Source: Shewanella putrefaciens (GTDB taxonomy: Bacteria; Pseudomonadota; Gammaproteobacteria; Enterobacterales; Shewanellaceae). Taken from it: a stretch of DNA of 64,000 nt. The DNA is taken from assembly GCF_016406305.1 (NCBI RefSeq), contig NZ_CP066369.1:2994501-3058500 (forward strand), written 5' to 3'. The translations under genes and the position numbers were made by a program. Shown in pieces: positions 15,071 through 28,401 of the stretch. The number at the start of each line of letters is the position of its first letter. The first letter of the stretch is position 1. The notes under the pieces were generated by a model. The model was not told where the DNA came from. It saw nothing but the letters and a program-made list of their open reading frames with translations, and did no database searches.

Positions 15071-15845
15071 GGCCAAACTCCCCAGCTAATAAAAAATCTA
15101 ACAATCTTTCGTAGGCTTTTACACCACGGCTACCACTTGCATAATGCGAAGCGGGTAAATGTGCCAAACTGGCATCTCTAAACTTAGTATCAACAGGGAT
15201 CACATCCCGCCAAAGGCTATCACCATATTGTTCACTGAGTACTTGCAGCGCCGCGGGAGACGCTTTAGTTCGCTTGTCGTACATGGTTGGCACAACAGTG
15301 TAGCTGTACCTCGTTTTTTTAGAGCGCCCCATAATCTCCATGGTTTTAACCATGCGTTCTAACCCTTTAATGGCTAAAAACTCGGTTTGGACGGGAATGA
15401 CAATATGCTGACTCGCCGCCAAAGCATTCACCATCAACACCCCTAAAACGGGCGGGCAATCGACTATCGCCACATCGTATTCATCGGCGACCAGCGCAAG
15501 CAGATTACGAAGCACCAACCCCATCCCCTCTTGATGCCCTAGGGCACGGTCTAAGGTCGCTAATGCCATAGTCGCAGGCAGAAGATCGAGTCCATCGACT
15601 AAGGTGGGAACAACATGGGATAGAACAAGCTCTTTGGTTAAATCGCGATGGGCAAGAAAAACATCGAAGAGTGAACCAGGAACTTCTTCAGAATCAATCC
15701 CTAAGTAATAACCAAGCGAGGCATGGGGGTCGGTGTCAATCATCAGCACACGCTTACCCCGCTTAGTGAGCACGCCCGCTAAGCTGGCAACCGAGGTGGT
15801 TTTACCCACACCGCCTTTTTGATTCGCTATCGTCCATACTTTCAA
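15054..15845 (-). CDS. parC: ParC: ParA-like ATPase for polar chemotaxis arrays
   Basis: A 263-residue ParA/MinD-family ATPase. The deviant Walker A is NQKGGVGKTTS at residues 8-18, DTDPHASLG is switch I, and the Walker B region is YDVAIVDCPP. No ParB or centromere is nearby; instead it is in the chemotaxis operon. This is typical of ParC, which forms an ATP-dependent polar gradient and recruits ParP and the CheA array so each daughter inherits one. Start codon is TTG (15845) with AAGGG upstream; the next residues MKVWTIANQKGG are the family start, so no alternative fits. Confidence 0.88.
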   Translation of the reverse strand: MKVWTIANQKGGVGKTTSVASLAGVLTKRGKRVLMIDTDPHASLGYYLGIDSEEVPGSLFDVFLAHRDLTKELVLSHVVPTLVDGLDLLPATMALATLDRALGHQEGMGLVLRNLLALVADEYDVAIVDCPPVLGVLMVNALAASQHIVIPVQTEFLAIKGLERMVKTMEIMGRSKKTRYSYTVVPTMYDKRTKASPAALQVLSEQYGDSLWRDVIPVDTKFRDASLAHLPASHYASGSRGVKAYERLLDFLLAGEFGHVKIG

Positions 15846-15927
15846 GAAGTGAGCCCTTAGTTAATCGAGTTATTCGAATTATTCGTCATTAACATCATCA
15901 CCATTGACGCTGCCAGCATAGGATTAG

Positions 15928-19803
<3,876 letters not shown>

Positions 19804-19818
19804 CAAATTGACTCCCAG

Positions 19819-20556
19819 TTAGAAACCCAGACTCGATAGAAGATCGTCCACTTCGTCTTGACCCGTTACCACATCTTGACGAAGCTCAGCATTCATTATC
19901 GGGCCTTCTGCTTCAATATTATTTTTCTGAGTAATCTGACTCTCAATTACCGGCTGCTCACCAAATACCGTCAGCATAGACACCAGATTACTTTCAACTT
20001 CCATCACCAGATCGATCACGCGGCGGATCATTTGCCCCGTGAGATCCTGAAAATCCTGCGCCATCAGTATTTGATTAAGTAACTCACGTAGCCGATTCGA
20101 GTCCTGTTCACTACGCGACATCAAATGCTGCACATCGTGGCAAAGCACTTTAAAATCCGCTAATGCGATATCCCGGCGCATTAACCTTTCCCAAGATGGC
20201 ATAACCCTTTCAATATTAGCGGTTAATGCATTGGCCAATGGCAAGCATTCTTCGACCGCATCCATGGTTTTATTTGCCGCTTGCTCCGTCATATCGATGA
20301 CGTAACTTAATCGTTGTTTGGCGTCCGGTATTGCAGTATTGGCTAGTTCCACTAATCGATTATCGACTTGGAAGTCCATTAACGCACTGTGAAGTTGTCG
20401 GGTTAGTTTACCGACTTCATCAAAGAGTTCTCTCTGTAGCGGAGCTGCGAGTTCCCGAAATAAATCATCAGCCTGAGATTGCTCACCCGCACTTAATAAT
20501 TCAACTAAATGCCGAGCTTGCTCGAGCGTGATGAGCCCTGATGTATATGACTTCAT
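19819..20556 (-). CDS. cheZ: CheY-P phosphatase CheZ
   Basis: A 245-residue helical protein. Recognised by the long central four-helix region (residues ~30-190) containing LMAQDFQDLTGQMIRRVIDLV, whose Asp/Gln (AQDFQDLTGQ) are the catalytic residues that insert into the CheY active site. The C-terminal tail (DEVDDLLSSLGF) is the CheY-binding peptide. ATG start with AAGGAT. Located between cheY and cheA in the operon. Confidence 0.95.
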   Translation of the reverse strand: MKSYTSGLITLEQARHLVELLSAGEQSQADDLFRELAAPLQRELFDEVGKLTRQLHSALMDFQVDNRLVELANTAIPDAKQRLSYVIDMTEQAANKTMDAVEECLPLANALTANIERVMPSWERLMRRDIALADFKVLCHDVQHLMSRSEQDSNRLRELLNQILMAQDFQDLTGQMIRRVIDLVMEVESNLVSMLTVFGEQPVIESQITQKNNIEAEGPIMNAELRQDVVTGQDEVDDLLSSLGF

Positions 20557-20569
20557 AGCTCATCCTTGC

Positions 20570-20953
20570 TCAAGCGAGTCGTTCGAATATTTTATCTAAC
20601 TTCTCTTTCAACGTAGCTGCGGTAAAAGGTTTAACCACATAGCCATTTACTCCCGCCTGCGCGGCAGCAATAATCTGTTCACGCTTTGCTTCAGCCGTGA
20701 CCATTAATACGGGTAAATGCTTTAGCGAATCGTCTGCGCGAATAGCCTTCAACAGGTCAATTCCCTGCATGCCGGGCATATTCCAATCTGTAACAACGAA
20801 ATCAAAATCCCCCTTTTGCAACATAGGCAGGGCGGTTGAGCCGTCGTCTGCTTCTTGGGTGTTATTAAACCCCAAGTCTCGCAACAAGTTCTTGATGATA
20901 CGTCTCATTGTTGAAAAGTCGTCAACAATGAGAATCTTCATATTCTTGTCCAA
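20570..20953 (-). CDS. cheY: chemotaxis response regulator CheY
   Basis: A 127-residue single-domain receiver controlling motor direction by binding FliM and FliN. Key residues are D11/D12, acceptor D56 (VTDWNMPG), the T in MVTAEAKRE, and K in YVVKPFTA. The reading frame starts with TTG at 20953, preceded by a strong GGAGGA four bases upstream; an ATG four codons later has no such site, so I keep TTG. Sequence is close to Vibrio CheY3, the motor-active homologue. It follows fliA by 47 bp. Confidence 0.96.
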   Translation of the reverse strand: MDKNMKILIVDDFSTMRRIIKNLLRDLGFNNTQEADDGSTALPMLQKGDFDFVVTDWNMPGMQGIDLLKAIRADDSLKHLPVLMVTAEAKREQIIAAAQAGVNGYVVKPFTAATLKEKLDKIFERLA

Positions 20954-21000
20954 GGTTTCCTCCGGTGAGCTGACATTCTGTGCTCGATTAATAATTATAC

Positions 21001-21714
21001 TTATGTCCAGTGCTTGAGCTTGCCTTTGAGTCGCAGCATTGCCTGACTTAATATCTGGCTAACTCGCGATTCGCTTACCTCAAGAATGGCGCCAATCTCT
21101 TTTAAATTCAATGCTTCATCGTAGTACAGCGATAACACTAACGCATCTCTTTCTGGCAATAATTTTATTGCCTCAACTAGCGCAGAATGAAATTGGGTCT
21201 CGGCTAATGCCTCAAACGTACCATCGTCAGACCTATCGCTTGGAGTAAGTATATCCTGCGATACGCCTAAGTCTTCTATCCCTATGATTTTTCCGACAGA
21301 AACATCGTTAAGGATATGATGGTACTCATCGAGCGTCATATCAAGTTTTTCTGCAATTTCTGTGTCGCGCGCATCACGACCCAAAACTTGCTCTAACTCA
21401 TCAATAGCTTGCGCGACCCTACGGTTGTTACGATGAACGGAACGAGGAACCCAATCGCCACGGCGGATCTCATCCAGCATGGCACCGCGGATCCGTATAC
21501 CGGCGAAGGTTTCAAATTTTGCACCTTTGCCACCATCAAACTTGGATGATGCTTCGAGTAATCCCATCATCCCTGCTTGCAGCAGGTCATCAAGCTGTAC
21601 AGAGGCAGGTAATCTGGCGAGCAAGTGATGTGCAATTCTTTTAACCAACGGAGCATACTGTTCAACGATAGATGATTTATTGTCTAAACAAGTATACGCA
21701 GCGGCTTTATTCAC
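21001..21714 (-). CDS. fliA: flagellar sigma factor FliA (sigma-28)
   Basis: A 237-residue sigma factor for late flagellar genes. Region 2 is [25 protein letters not shown] and [20 protein letters not shown]; region 3 follows (about 95-140); region 4 contains [23 protein letters not shown] and [16 protein letters not shown]. It is held inactive by FlgM (gene at 62781) until the hook is complete. Predicted targets in this window are flaB and flgM. GTG start with AGAGGA; overlaps the flhG stop by 8 bp, so coupled. Confidence 0.96.
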   Translation of the reverse strand: MNKAAAYTCLDNKSSIVEQYAPLVKRIAHHLLARLPASVQLDDLLQAGMMGLLEASSKFDGGKGAKFETFAGIRIRGAMLDEIRRGDWVPRSVHRNNRRVAQAIDELEQVLGRDARDTEIAEKLDMTLDEYHHILNDVSVGKIIGIEDLGVSQDILTPSDRSDDGTFEALAETQFHSALVEAIKLLPERDALVLSLYYDEALNLKEIGAILEVSESRVSQILSQAMLRLKGKLKHWT

Positions 21715-22588
21715 TCGTTTTTTCCTCTTGAAAATCTGGTCGTTGCACTAAACGTTCAACGAAAAACTCCAAATGCCCACCAGGTTGCTGCGGAACGGGC
21801 CAGCTCATGATTTTATTTGCCAACCCTTGGTACGCAATGGCAGCCGGAGACTTAGGATAAGCCTCTACCACTAACTTTTGCTTACGCACTGATTTACGCA
21901 GATTTTCATCAAATGGAATTGTCGCAACAAGCTCGAGTGCGACATCTAAAAATCTGTCGGTCACTTTACTGAGTTTAGCAAATAATTCCATACCTTCGCG
22001 TAAACTACGCACCATGTTTGCAACAATTTTAAAGCGGAAAACGCCGTGTTCACGGCTGAGGATTTTGATCAACGCATAGGCGTCGGTTATAGAGGTAGGT
22101 TCATCACACACCACGACTAAAACGTCCTGCGAGGCGCGGGAAAAACTGAGCACCATATCTGAGATCCCTGCGGCGGTATCCACCACAAGAATATCGAACT
22201 GAGTGCGCATCTCACTGAAAGCGCGAATCAAGCCAGCATGTTGCGCAGGGCTGAGTTCGACCATCCCTTGAGTACCCGAGGTAGCCGGAACTATGCCTAT
22301 GCCCTTAGGCCCGCGGACAATAATATCGTCAAGCTCCGCATCGCCCGATAATACATGGGAGAGGTTACGCTCGGCACGGATCCCCAACATGACGTCGACA
22401 TTTGCTAAGCCAAGGTCAGCATCGAGCACTAAGACTCGCTTGCCCTTCTCGGCTAATGCCACTGCGGTATTAATAGAGACACTGGTTTTACCCACGCCGC
22501 CTTTACCGCCCGTGACCGCAATTACTTTCACTTTTTCGTTATAGGGTTGATTCATCATACGTAAACCACTTGCTTGATCCAGGGTCAT
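21707..22588 (-). CDS. flhG: flagellar number regulator FlhG (FleN/MinD-like ATPase)
   Basis: A 293-residue MinD-type ATPase that limits flagella to one per pole. The N-terminal DQASGLR motif that activates the FlhF GTPase is at residues 4-10. The Walker A is GGKGGVGKTS (about 28-37), followed by DADLGLANVD and VVDTAAGISD. FlhG also antagonises FlrA/FleQ and helps C-ring assembly through FliM/FliN in Shewanella. I start at the ATG 22588, 4 bp after the flhF stop; the GTG six codons upstream lies inside flhF. Confidence 0.95.
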   Translation of the reverse strand: MTLDQASGLRMMNQPYNEKVKVIAVTGGKGGVGKTSVSINTAVALAEKGKRVLVLDADLGLANVDVMLGIRAERNLSHVLSGDAELDDIIVRGPKGIGIVPATSGTQGMVELSPAQHAGLIRAFSEMRTQFDILVVDTAAGISDMVLSFSRASQDVLVVVCDEPTSITDAYALIKILSREHGVFRFKIVANMVRSLREGMELFAKLSKVTDRFLDVALELVATIPFDENLRKSVRKQKLVVEAYPKSPAAIAYQGLANKIMSWPVPQQPGGHLEFFVERLVQRPDFQEEKTSE

Positions 22589-22592
22589 AACT

Positions 22593-23975
22593 CTACTCAA
22601 ATGCACAGGCCATATTATCTGACCACGCTGTGTCTTGTAATGATTGTTGTTCTGTACTATCTAATGCCGCCAGCGCCTGCTGCGCTAACATTAAGGTATC
22701 CGCGACTTTCATATCTTCAGGAACGCGTTGACCATCAGTCACATAGCTTAATGGTAACCCACTTTGGATCAACACACTTAGTGCACCTGCTAAAGAAACA
22801 GATTCATCAAGTTTTGTGAGTACTGCACCTGATAAAGGAATACGTTTAAAATGATTAACTGCATCTTGCAGCACTCGGCGCTGCCCTGTGGCAGACAGTA
22901 CCAGATAACTGCGAATTGGTATTCTGCTATTTGCAGTTAAATTATCAAGTTGCTGGTAGAGCCGCATATCCCTTTGTCCCATACCAGCGGTATCTATCAA
23001 TACTAGCTTGCGATTTCTGAACTGATAAAGAATTTGCTCTAGCTCATGGAGGTCATGGGCTTGCTTTACGGGACAGCCCATTATTTTGCCATAGGTCGCC
23101 AATTGCTCATAGGCACCAATGCGATAATGATCCGTGGTAATTAACGCGACTTGCTCAGGGCCGTGGTGAGCGACAAAACGCGCGGCTAACTTTGCCAAGG
23201 AGGTCGTTTTACCCACCCCAGTTGGCCCCACCAAGGCAACGACACCACCTTGACGAACAATATCATCACCTTGATTATCCAGCATATTAGCTAAACTTTG
23301 AGGCAAAGCTCTGACTAATTCTGCGGGGGTATAATGCTGGCTCAATGCCGCCAGTTTTGCGGCAACCGCAGGGGAAAACTCGGCTTCAAGTAATTTAGAC
23401 TCGAGCATAGCCCCAACGGGGTCGATACGTTTTTTATGCTCAGTCATCAAAGAGGACACTTGGTGTGTCAATAAATTACGCAATGAAGCTAACTCATCCC
23501 GCATAGCTTCGATATCGGCATTTTGCTTCTGGGATGTTTGTGGCTTCTTATCAAAGGTAGCTGGCGCTTCTCGACGTTCAGTTTTCGGCGCTGCCGGAGC
23601 CTGTAAACCTTTTGCCCATGCGGGTAATTCCGCATCAGCTTGCTGATGCGATAATTGTTGATTTAAACGGCTTTGTTGCTTTTCAAGCAAAGCTTGCAAC
23701 GAATCAGCGGGCGCCGCAGGCTTAGCACGAGTCTCGGCACGAACGGGTTGTTTTCCCCCTAGGGAGACGAGATCGTCACTCACATCCATAAAGGTCGGTG
23801 CTGGCGCAGTTGCGGGAGCTTTTGCCTTGGGCTCATCGTAGTCAACGGCGGCGACAATCTCTATGCCCCCATTCACTTTTTTATTTGACATGATCACGGC
23901 ATCTGAGCCGAGTGTTTCTTTCACTTGGGCCAGTGCGGCACGCATGTCTTTGGCAAAAAATCGTTTAATCTTCAC
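22593..23975 (-). CDS. flhF: flagellar placement GTPase FlhF
   Basis: A 460-residue SRP-type GTPase that marks the pole for flagellar assembly. B domain, low-complexity and Pro/Gln-rich, spans about 1-160; N domain about 165-260; G domain about 265-455 with G1 GPTGVGKTTSLAKLA, TTDHYRIGAYEQL, DTAGMGQRD and LTKLDES. GTG start (MKIKRFFAKDMR is the family N-terminus) with AGAGGAC upstream. Located between flhA and flhG as in all polar flagellates. Dimerises with GTP; FlhG stimulates hydrolysis. Confidence 0.96.
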   Translation of the reverse strand: MKIKRFFAKDMRAALAQVKETLGSDAVIMSNKKVNGGIEIVAAVDYDEPKAKAPATAPAPTFMDVSDDLVSLGGKQPVRAETRAKPAAPADSLQALLEKQQSRLNQQLSHQQADAELPAWAKGLQAPAAPKTERREAPATFDKKPQTSQKQNADIEAMRDELASLRNLLTHQVSSLMTEHKKRIDPVGAMLESKLLEAEFSPAVAAKLAALSQHYTPAELVRALPQSLANMLDNQGDDIVRQGGVVALVGPTGVGKTTSLAKLAARFVAHHGPEQVALITTDHYRIGAYEQLATYGKIMGCPVKQAHDLHELEQILYQFRNRKLVLIDTAGMGQRDMRLYQQLDNLTANSRIPIRSYLVLSATGQRRVLQDAVNHFKRIPLSGAVLTKLDESVSLAGALSVLIQSGLPLSYVTDGQRVPEDMKVADTLMLAQQALAALDSTEQQSLQDTAWSDNMACAFE

Positions 23976-23986
23976 TTATGCGTCCT

Positions 23987-26086
23987 CTACTGGCCGACGG
24001 CAGATACGATGCGTATTTGCTTTTCATCGGGGATTTCTTGGTAAGAAATCACTCTGAGATTAGGAATAGTATGTTTAACAAAGCGCGATAAGGTTGCGCG
24101 TAACATACCAGACGTTAGCAATATGGCGGGTTGTCCGACCATTTCTTGCCTTTGAGCTGCATCGGCTAAGGACTGCTGCATACGCTCGGCAAGACCGGGT
24201 TCAATATTTGGACCATCACCACCGGTTGCTTGCATTGACTGATGCAACATCTGTTCCAACTCTGGCGCCAAAGTTATGACGGGGATTTCGAGTTCAGGGC
24301 CAGAGATCTCTTGGACTATCATGCGCTTCAATGCAATACGAACTGCCGCGGTTAATACCTCGGTATCATTACTCTTAGTGCCGTATTCTAACAAAGTTTG
24401 CACTATGGTACGCAAGTCTCTGACCGAAACTCCTTCATTTAATAGGTTTTGCATCACTTTTACGACACTACCCAGCGGCATAACATCGGGAATAAAGCCA
24501 TCCACTAACTTAGGCGAATGTTTGGCTAGCATATCCATCAGTTGTTGCACTTCTTCGTAACCGAGCAGTTTTGCCGCATTATTCGTCAGTAATTGGCTGA
24601 TATGGGTCGCGACCACTGTCGCAGCATCCACCACGGTATAACCTAAGGTTTGCGCATGTTCACGCAGTTCTGGCGCAATCCATACCGCTTCGAGTCCAAA
24701 GGCGGGATCGCGGGTTTCAATGCCATCGAGCTTGCCATAAACCTGACCTGGGTTGATGGCTAACTCGCAGTCATGGCGAATTTCCGCCTCGCCAACCACC
24801 ACACCCATCAGGGAGATACGATAGGCATTAGGTGATAGATCTAAGTTATCGCGAATATGCACCGCAGGGACAAGAAAACCCAGCTCCTGCGACAACTTTT
24901 TACGTACACCTTTGATACGGCTCAGTAATTCACCACCTTGGCCTTTATCTACCAATGGAATTAACCGATACCCCACCTCTAAGCCGATAGTGTCGACATG
25001 GCGTACATCATCCCAGCTGAGCTCTTTTGGCTCCTTGTCGTGTCTTTCAATTGGGCCGGACTTAACTTGCTCTAACGCTTTTAGGCGTTTGGTTTCATTG
25101 CGCTTAAACACAAAATAGGCCGCACCGGCGGTGATAACCGCAAAGCTTAAAAATGCCATATGGGGCATGCCAGGCACTATCCCCATCACAAATAACACAC
25201 CCGCTGCGATACCTAATGACTTATGACTGTCAAACATCTGACTCATCAGCATTTGACCCATATCGCCGGATTCATTTTGACGGGTCACCATTAGGGCGGC
25301 GGCAATAGAGAGTAAGAGACCAGGGATCTGTGCGACTAGGCCATCACCTATGGTAAGTAAGGTATAAATTTCAACGGCCTGTGAAAAACTTAAACCATGC
25401 TGAACGATACCAATGATAAAACCACCGAGAATGTTAATAACGAGGATCATAATCCCGGCTATCGCATCCCCCTTAACAAATTTTGAGGCACCGTCCATCG
25501 CTCCATAAAAGTCGGCTTCTCGGGTGACTTCCGCGCGGCGCAATCTGGCTTGTTCTTGGTTTAATGTCCCCGCATTGAGATCGGCATCGATGGCCATTTG
25601 CTTACCGGGCATCGCATCTAAAGTGAAGCGGGCACTCACTTCAGCAATACGACCAGCACCCTTAGTCACCACCGCAAAGTTGATAACAATCAAAATGATA
25701 AATACAACTAAACCGACGGCATAGTTACCACCAATCACTACGGAACCGAAGGCCTCAATCACTTTACCCGCAGCATCTCCCCCATTATGACCTTCGAGCA
25801 ACACTACACGGGTAGAAGCCACGTTAAGGGCGAGACGTAACAGGGTGGCCACTAAGAGTACTGTTGGAAAAGCAGCGAAATCTAAGGGTCTATCGGTATA
25901 AATTGCCACTAGCAAGACAATCAATGCGAGCGCAATGTTAAAGGAAAATAAAACGTCGAGTAAGAATGGCGGGATAGGCAGTACAATCATAGCTAATGCT
26001 GCAAGCACTAACATAGGCGTACCTATGCCTTTGAAAGAGCTGAGCTTCACCTGCTTAACTTGACCTAGAGTCGCTTTAACATCCAT
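23987..26086 (-). CDS. flhA: flagellar export gate protein FlhA
   Basis: A 699-residue core of the flagellar type III export gate. Eight N-terminal membrane helices (about 20-330) include the FHIPEP family region (RLALNVASTRVVL, FAVVTKGAGRIAEVSARFTLDAMPGKQMAIDADLN split over two conserved loops). The cytoplasmic domain (about 350-690) docks chaperone-substrate complexes. First gene of the unit that continues with flhF, flhG, fliA and the che genes. A sigma-54 promoter lies at 26125-26139. Confidence 0.97.
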   Translation of the reverse strand: MDVKATLGQVKQVKLSSFKGIGTPMLVLAALAMIVLPIPPFLLDVLFSFNIALALIVLLVAIYTDRPLDFAAFPTVLLVATLLRLALNVASTRVVLLEGHNGGDAAGKVIEAFGSVVIGGNYAVGLVVFIILIVINFAVVTKGAGRIAEVSARFTLDAMPGKQMAIDADLNAGTLNQEQARLRRAEVTREADFYGAMDGASKFVKGDAIAGIMILVINILGGFIIGIVQHGLSFSQAVEIYTLLTIGDGLVAQIPGLLLSIAAALMVTRQNESGDMGQMLMSQMFDSHKSLGIAAGVLFVMGIVPGMPHMAFLSFAVITAGAAYFVFKRNETKRLKALEQVKSGPIERHDKEPKELSWDDVRHVDTIGLEVGYRLIPLVDKGQGGELLSRIKGVRKKLSQELGFLVPAVHIRDNLDLSPNAYRISLMGVVVGEAEIRHDCELAINPGQVYGKLDGIETRDPAFGLEAVWIAPELREHAQTLGYTVVDAATVVATHISQLLTNNAAKLLGYEEVQQLMDMLAKHSPKLVDGFIPDVMPLGSVVKVMQNLLNEGVSVRDLRTIVQTLLEYGTKSNDTEVLTAAVRIALKRMIVQEISGPELEIPVITLAPELEQMLHQSMQATGGDGPNIEPGLAERMQQSLADAAQRQEMVGQPAILLTSGMLRATLSRFVKHTIPNLRVISYQEIPDEKQIRIVSAVGQ

Positions 26087-26124
26087 TCACTGTTACCTAA
26101 ACTTTGACGTATAACAGCACAAAA

Positions 26125-26139
26125 GCAAAAATCACGCCA
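26125..26139 (-). promoter_or_regulatory. sigma-54 promoter for flhA operon
   Basis: Minus strand TTGGCGTGATTTTTGCTT: -24 GG and -12 GC separated by the required 10 bases. One departure from consensus (TGGCGT for TGGCAC). Predicted start about 26113, leader about 27 nt. Likely FlrA-activated, as for flhA in Vibrio cholerae (known class II gene). Confidence 0.8.
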
Positions 26140-26163
26140 ATAAGGCAAACATAGTTTGAAGGG

Positions 26164-27294
26164 TCAATATTTCAGCTCATCGGGTATGGGCTGATTCAAT
26201 GGGATGGGGATAGGTTTACGGCCTCGACCTTTTTGATACTGGCGCAACTGGAATACATAGGCTAACACCTGTGCCACAGCGGTAAACAAGCCCTCGGGGA
26301 TTTGTTGATCTAGCTTAGTGGTATGGTAAATGGCCCTCGCCAGCGGCGGCGCGGATACAATTGCAATGTTATGTGCCCGGGCAATTTCACGAATTTTAAA
26401 GGCCACATCATCCACTCCCTTTGCAATCACAAAGGGCGCGGCGGAACGGGTTACATCGTATTTTACCGCCACGGCATAATGTTCAGGGTTCACGACTATT
26501 ACATCGGCATTAGGCACTTCAGCCATCATACGGCGCTGAGCTAATTCACGCTGCATTTGACGTACCCGGCCTTTGACCTCAGGCTTACCTTCAGTGTCTT
26601 TGTATTCGTCCTTCACTTCCTGTTTGGTCATCTTTAACTGTTTGTTATGGTTCCAAATTTGGAATGGAACATCGATGGCTACTATCAGTAACACCGAGGA
26701 GCAGAGCAAGATAAACATCCACACCAATAGATCTAGCGCATGGTACACATTTCCAGGAAGATGATCGCTGGATAACAGCAAAATGTCGTTAAAGTAATGG
26801 CTTAAGAGTAAATAGGCTGCGATAGCCACCACAGAAAATTTGGCGATGCCTTTGGTCAGTTCAACCAAAGCCTGTACCCCAAACATGCGTTTAAAGCCGG
26901 CGATAGGACTCATTTTGCTGGCTTTGGGCATCATAGCTTGGGTTGAGAAATTCATCCCACCGAGGGCGACATTCCCCATAAAGGCCACCACCACAATCAG
27001 CAGCATGATTTGCAGCATGGGCCAAGCGATTTCCCCAGCAACGACGCCCCAGACATTAAACATATGGTTTGTATCGTAAATCTGAGCACGATCCATGGTA
27101 AACACCCGCTCAAACACGCGGACAAGTGCCGTAGCAATTTCGGGCCCTAACATATAAAAACCCGTTGCAGCCGACAGTAACACAGTGGCTGTACCTAGCT
27201 CCTTAGAGCGAGCAATCTGTCCTTTTTCCCGCGCCTGTTCGAGGCGCCTCCCTGTGGGTTCCTCGCTGCGCTCGCCGCTACTTTCTTCTGCCAT
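26164..27294 (-). CDS. flhB: flagellar export switch protein FlhB
   Basis: A 376-residue export-gate protein with four membrane helices (about 35-215) and a cytoplasmic domain that self-cleaves to switch specificity from hook to filament substrates. The N-terminus EESSGERSEEPTGRRLEQAR is typical. The cleavage motif is N269-P270-E271-H272 (NPEH), not the usual NPTH. The Asn and Pro needed for cleavage are present, but the Thr is replaced. ATG start with GGGAG. Downstream of fliR by 17 bp and followed by the flhA promoter gap. Confidence 0.96.
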   Translation of the reverse strand: MAEESSGERSEEPTGRRLEQAREKGQIARSKELGTATVLLSAATGFYMLGPEIATALVRVFERVFTMDRAQIYDTNHMFNVWGVVAGEIAWPMLQIMLLIVVVAFMGNVALGGMNFSTQAMMPKASKMSPIAGFKRMFGVQALVELTKGIAKFSVVAIAAYLLLSHYFNDILLLSSDHLPGNVYHALDLLVWMFILLCSSVLLIVAIDVPFQIWNHNKQLKMTKQEVKDEYKDTEGKPEVKGRVRQMQRELAQRRMMAEVPNADVIVVNPEHYAVAVKYDVTRSAAPFVIAKGVDDVAFKIREIARAHNIAIVSAPPLARAIYHTTKLDQQIPEGLFTAVAQVLAYVFQLRQYQKGRGRKPIPIPLNQPIPDELKY

Positions 27295-27311
27295 CGAGTA
27301 CTCCCATCATG

Positions 27312-28109
27312 TTAATGCAAACCGTCGGCTTGACACTGAAGTCCCAATACATCACAAAGCAAAAGCTGTGCCGCTATCCATACCTCATCGAAATGCGCCA
27401 TAACGGGCGTCAGGGTTAACCAGAGGATCAGTAGCCCCCCAATCATAGTGATTGGAAAACCAATAGAAAAAATATTCAACTGTGGCGCCGCCCGAGTCAT
27501 CACCCCGAAAGACAGGTTAACGAGTAGCAGAGCAATGATCGCCGAGATTGACATAGTCAAGGCAGCACCAAACATATAGGAACCCCAATCGGCTAAGGCT
27601 CGGTAGCTAGTGAGCGTTAACCCTTGGTTCGAAATTGGCAAGGTATCAAAACTGGCCACCAACATGCGGATCATCAGTAAATGGCCATCGACGGCGAGGA
27701 AAATCAAAGTGGAAAGCAGCAGGAAAAAGTTACCAATCACAGGGGTCTGTTGCCCAGAACCCGGATCGACCATAGAGGCAAAACCTAAGCTGGTTTGCAT
27801 ACCAATAATTTGCCCGGTTAGCACAAAGGTTTGCATCAGCATTTGCGTCACAAACCCCATGGCGACACCAATAATAATCTGCTGCGCGGTAATAAACACT
27901 GCACTTAAGGAAAATAAGTCCGCATTTTCAACTGGGGGCAAAACAGGCGCTATCGCAAAGGTAATCGCCATGGCAAGCAGTAGACGCACTCGGGCCGGCG
28001 TAGTTGCCGCCCCAAATACCACCATCACCATCAACATGCTTGCGACCCGAAATAACGGCCACATATAAGAGGCGATGGTTTGCATTAAGGTATCGAGCAG
28101 CAGCTCCAT
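27312..28109 (-). CDS. fliR: flagellar export protein FliR
   Basis: A 265-residue, six-helix membrane protein of the export gate, forming the FliP5-FliQ4-FliR1 complex in the MS-ring. Family marks: the central FGMQTSLGFASMVDPGSGQQTP-like stretch (GFASMVDP at about 110) and hydrophobic pattern throughout. ATG at 28109, 4 bp after fliQ. No oddities. Confidence 0.95.
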   Translation of the reverse strand: MELLLDTLMQTIASYMWPLFRVASMLMVMVVFGAATTPARVRLLLAMAITFAIAPVLPPVENADLFSLSAVFITAQQIIIGVAMGFVTQMLMQTFVLTGQIIGMQTSLGFASMVDPGSGQQTPVIGNFFLLLSTLIFLAVDGHLLMIRMLVASFDTLPISNQGLTLTSYRALADWGSYMFGAALTMSISAIIALLLVNLSFGVMTRAAPQLNIFSIGFPITMIGGLLILWLTLTPVMAHFDEVWIAAQLLLCDVLGLQCQADGLH

Positions 28110-28113
28110 CGGC

Positions 28114-28383
28114 TTAACCTATCACTTGAGGAATGCGGTTAACCATCTCAAGAAAAAAGTCCACTAGCGTTTGCACTAACCAGTGTCCTAAAAACATCAG
28201 CGCAAATAAGGTCACCAACAAGCGAGGCAGAAAGCTTAAGGTTTGTTCGTTAATCGAGGTTGCGGCTTGAAACACGGCAACAATTAGGCCAATACCCAGC
28301 CCAGGTAACACAATAGCGGAGACCATCAATACAATGACGGCCAAGGCTTCACGGAAGATATCAACTAGTGCTTCTGGAGTCAT
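28114..28383 (-). CDS. fliQ: flagellar export protein FliQ
   Basis: An 89-residue, two-helix membrane protein. Recognised by MTPEALVDIFREAL, PGLGIGLIVAVFQAATSINEQ-type sequence (the AATSINEQTL block at about 40-50) and the FLPRLLVTL start of helix 2. Normal length. Lies between fliP and fliR with 4 and 18 bp gaps. Confidence 0.95.
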   Translation of the reverse strand: MTPEALVDIFREALAVIVLMVSAIVLPGLGIGLIVAVFQAATSINEQTLSFLPRLLVTLFALMFLGHWLVQTLVDFFLEMVNRIPQVIG

Positions 28384-28401
28384 AGTGGCTTCCCCACTCG
28401 T

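Noticed and set aside
15054..15845. Chromosome or plasmid partition ParA
   Set aside because: No parB or parS-like repeats nearby; context between cheB and parP identifies it as ParC of the chemotaxis system.
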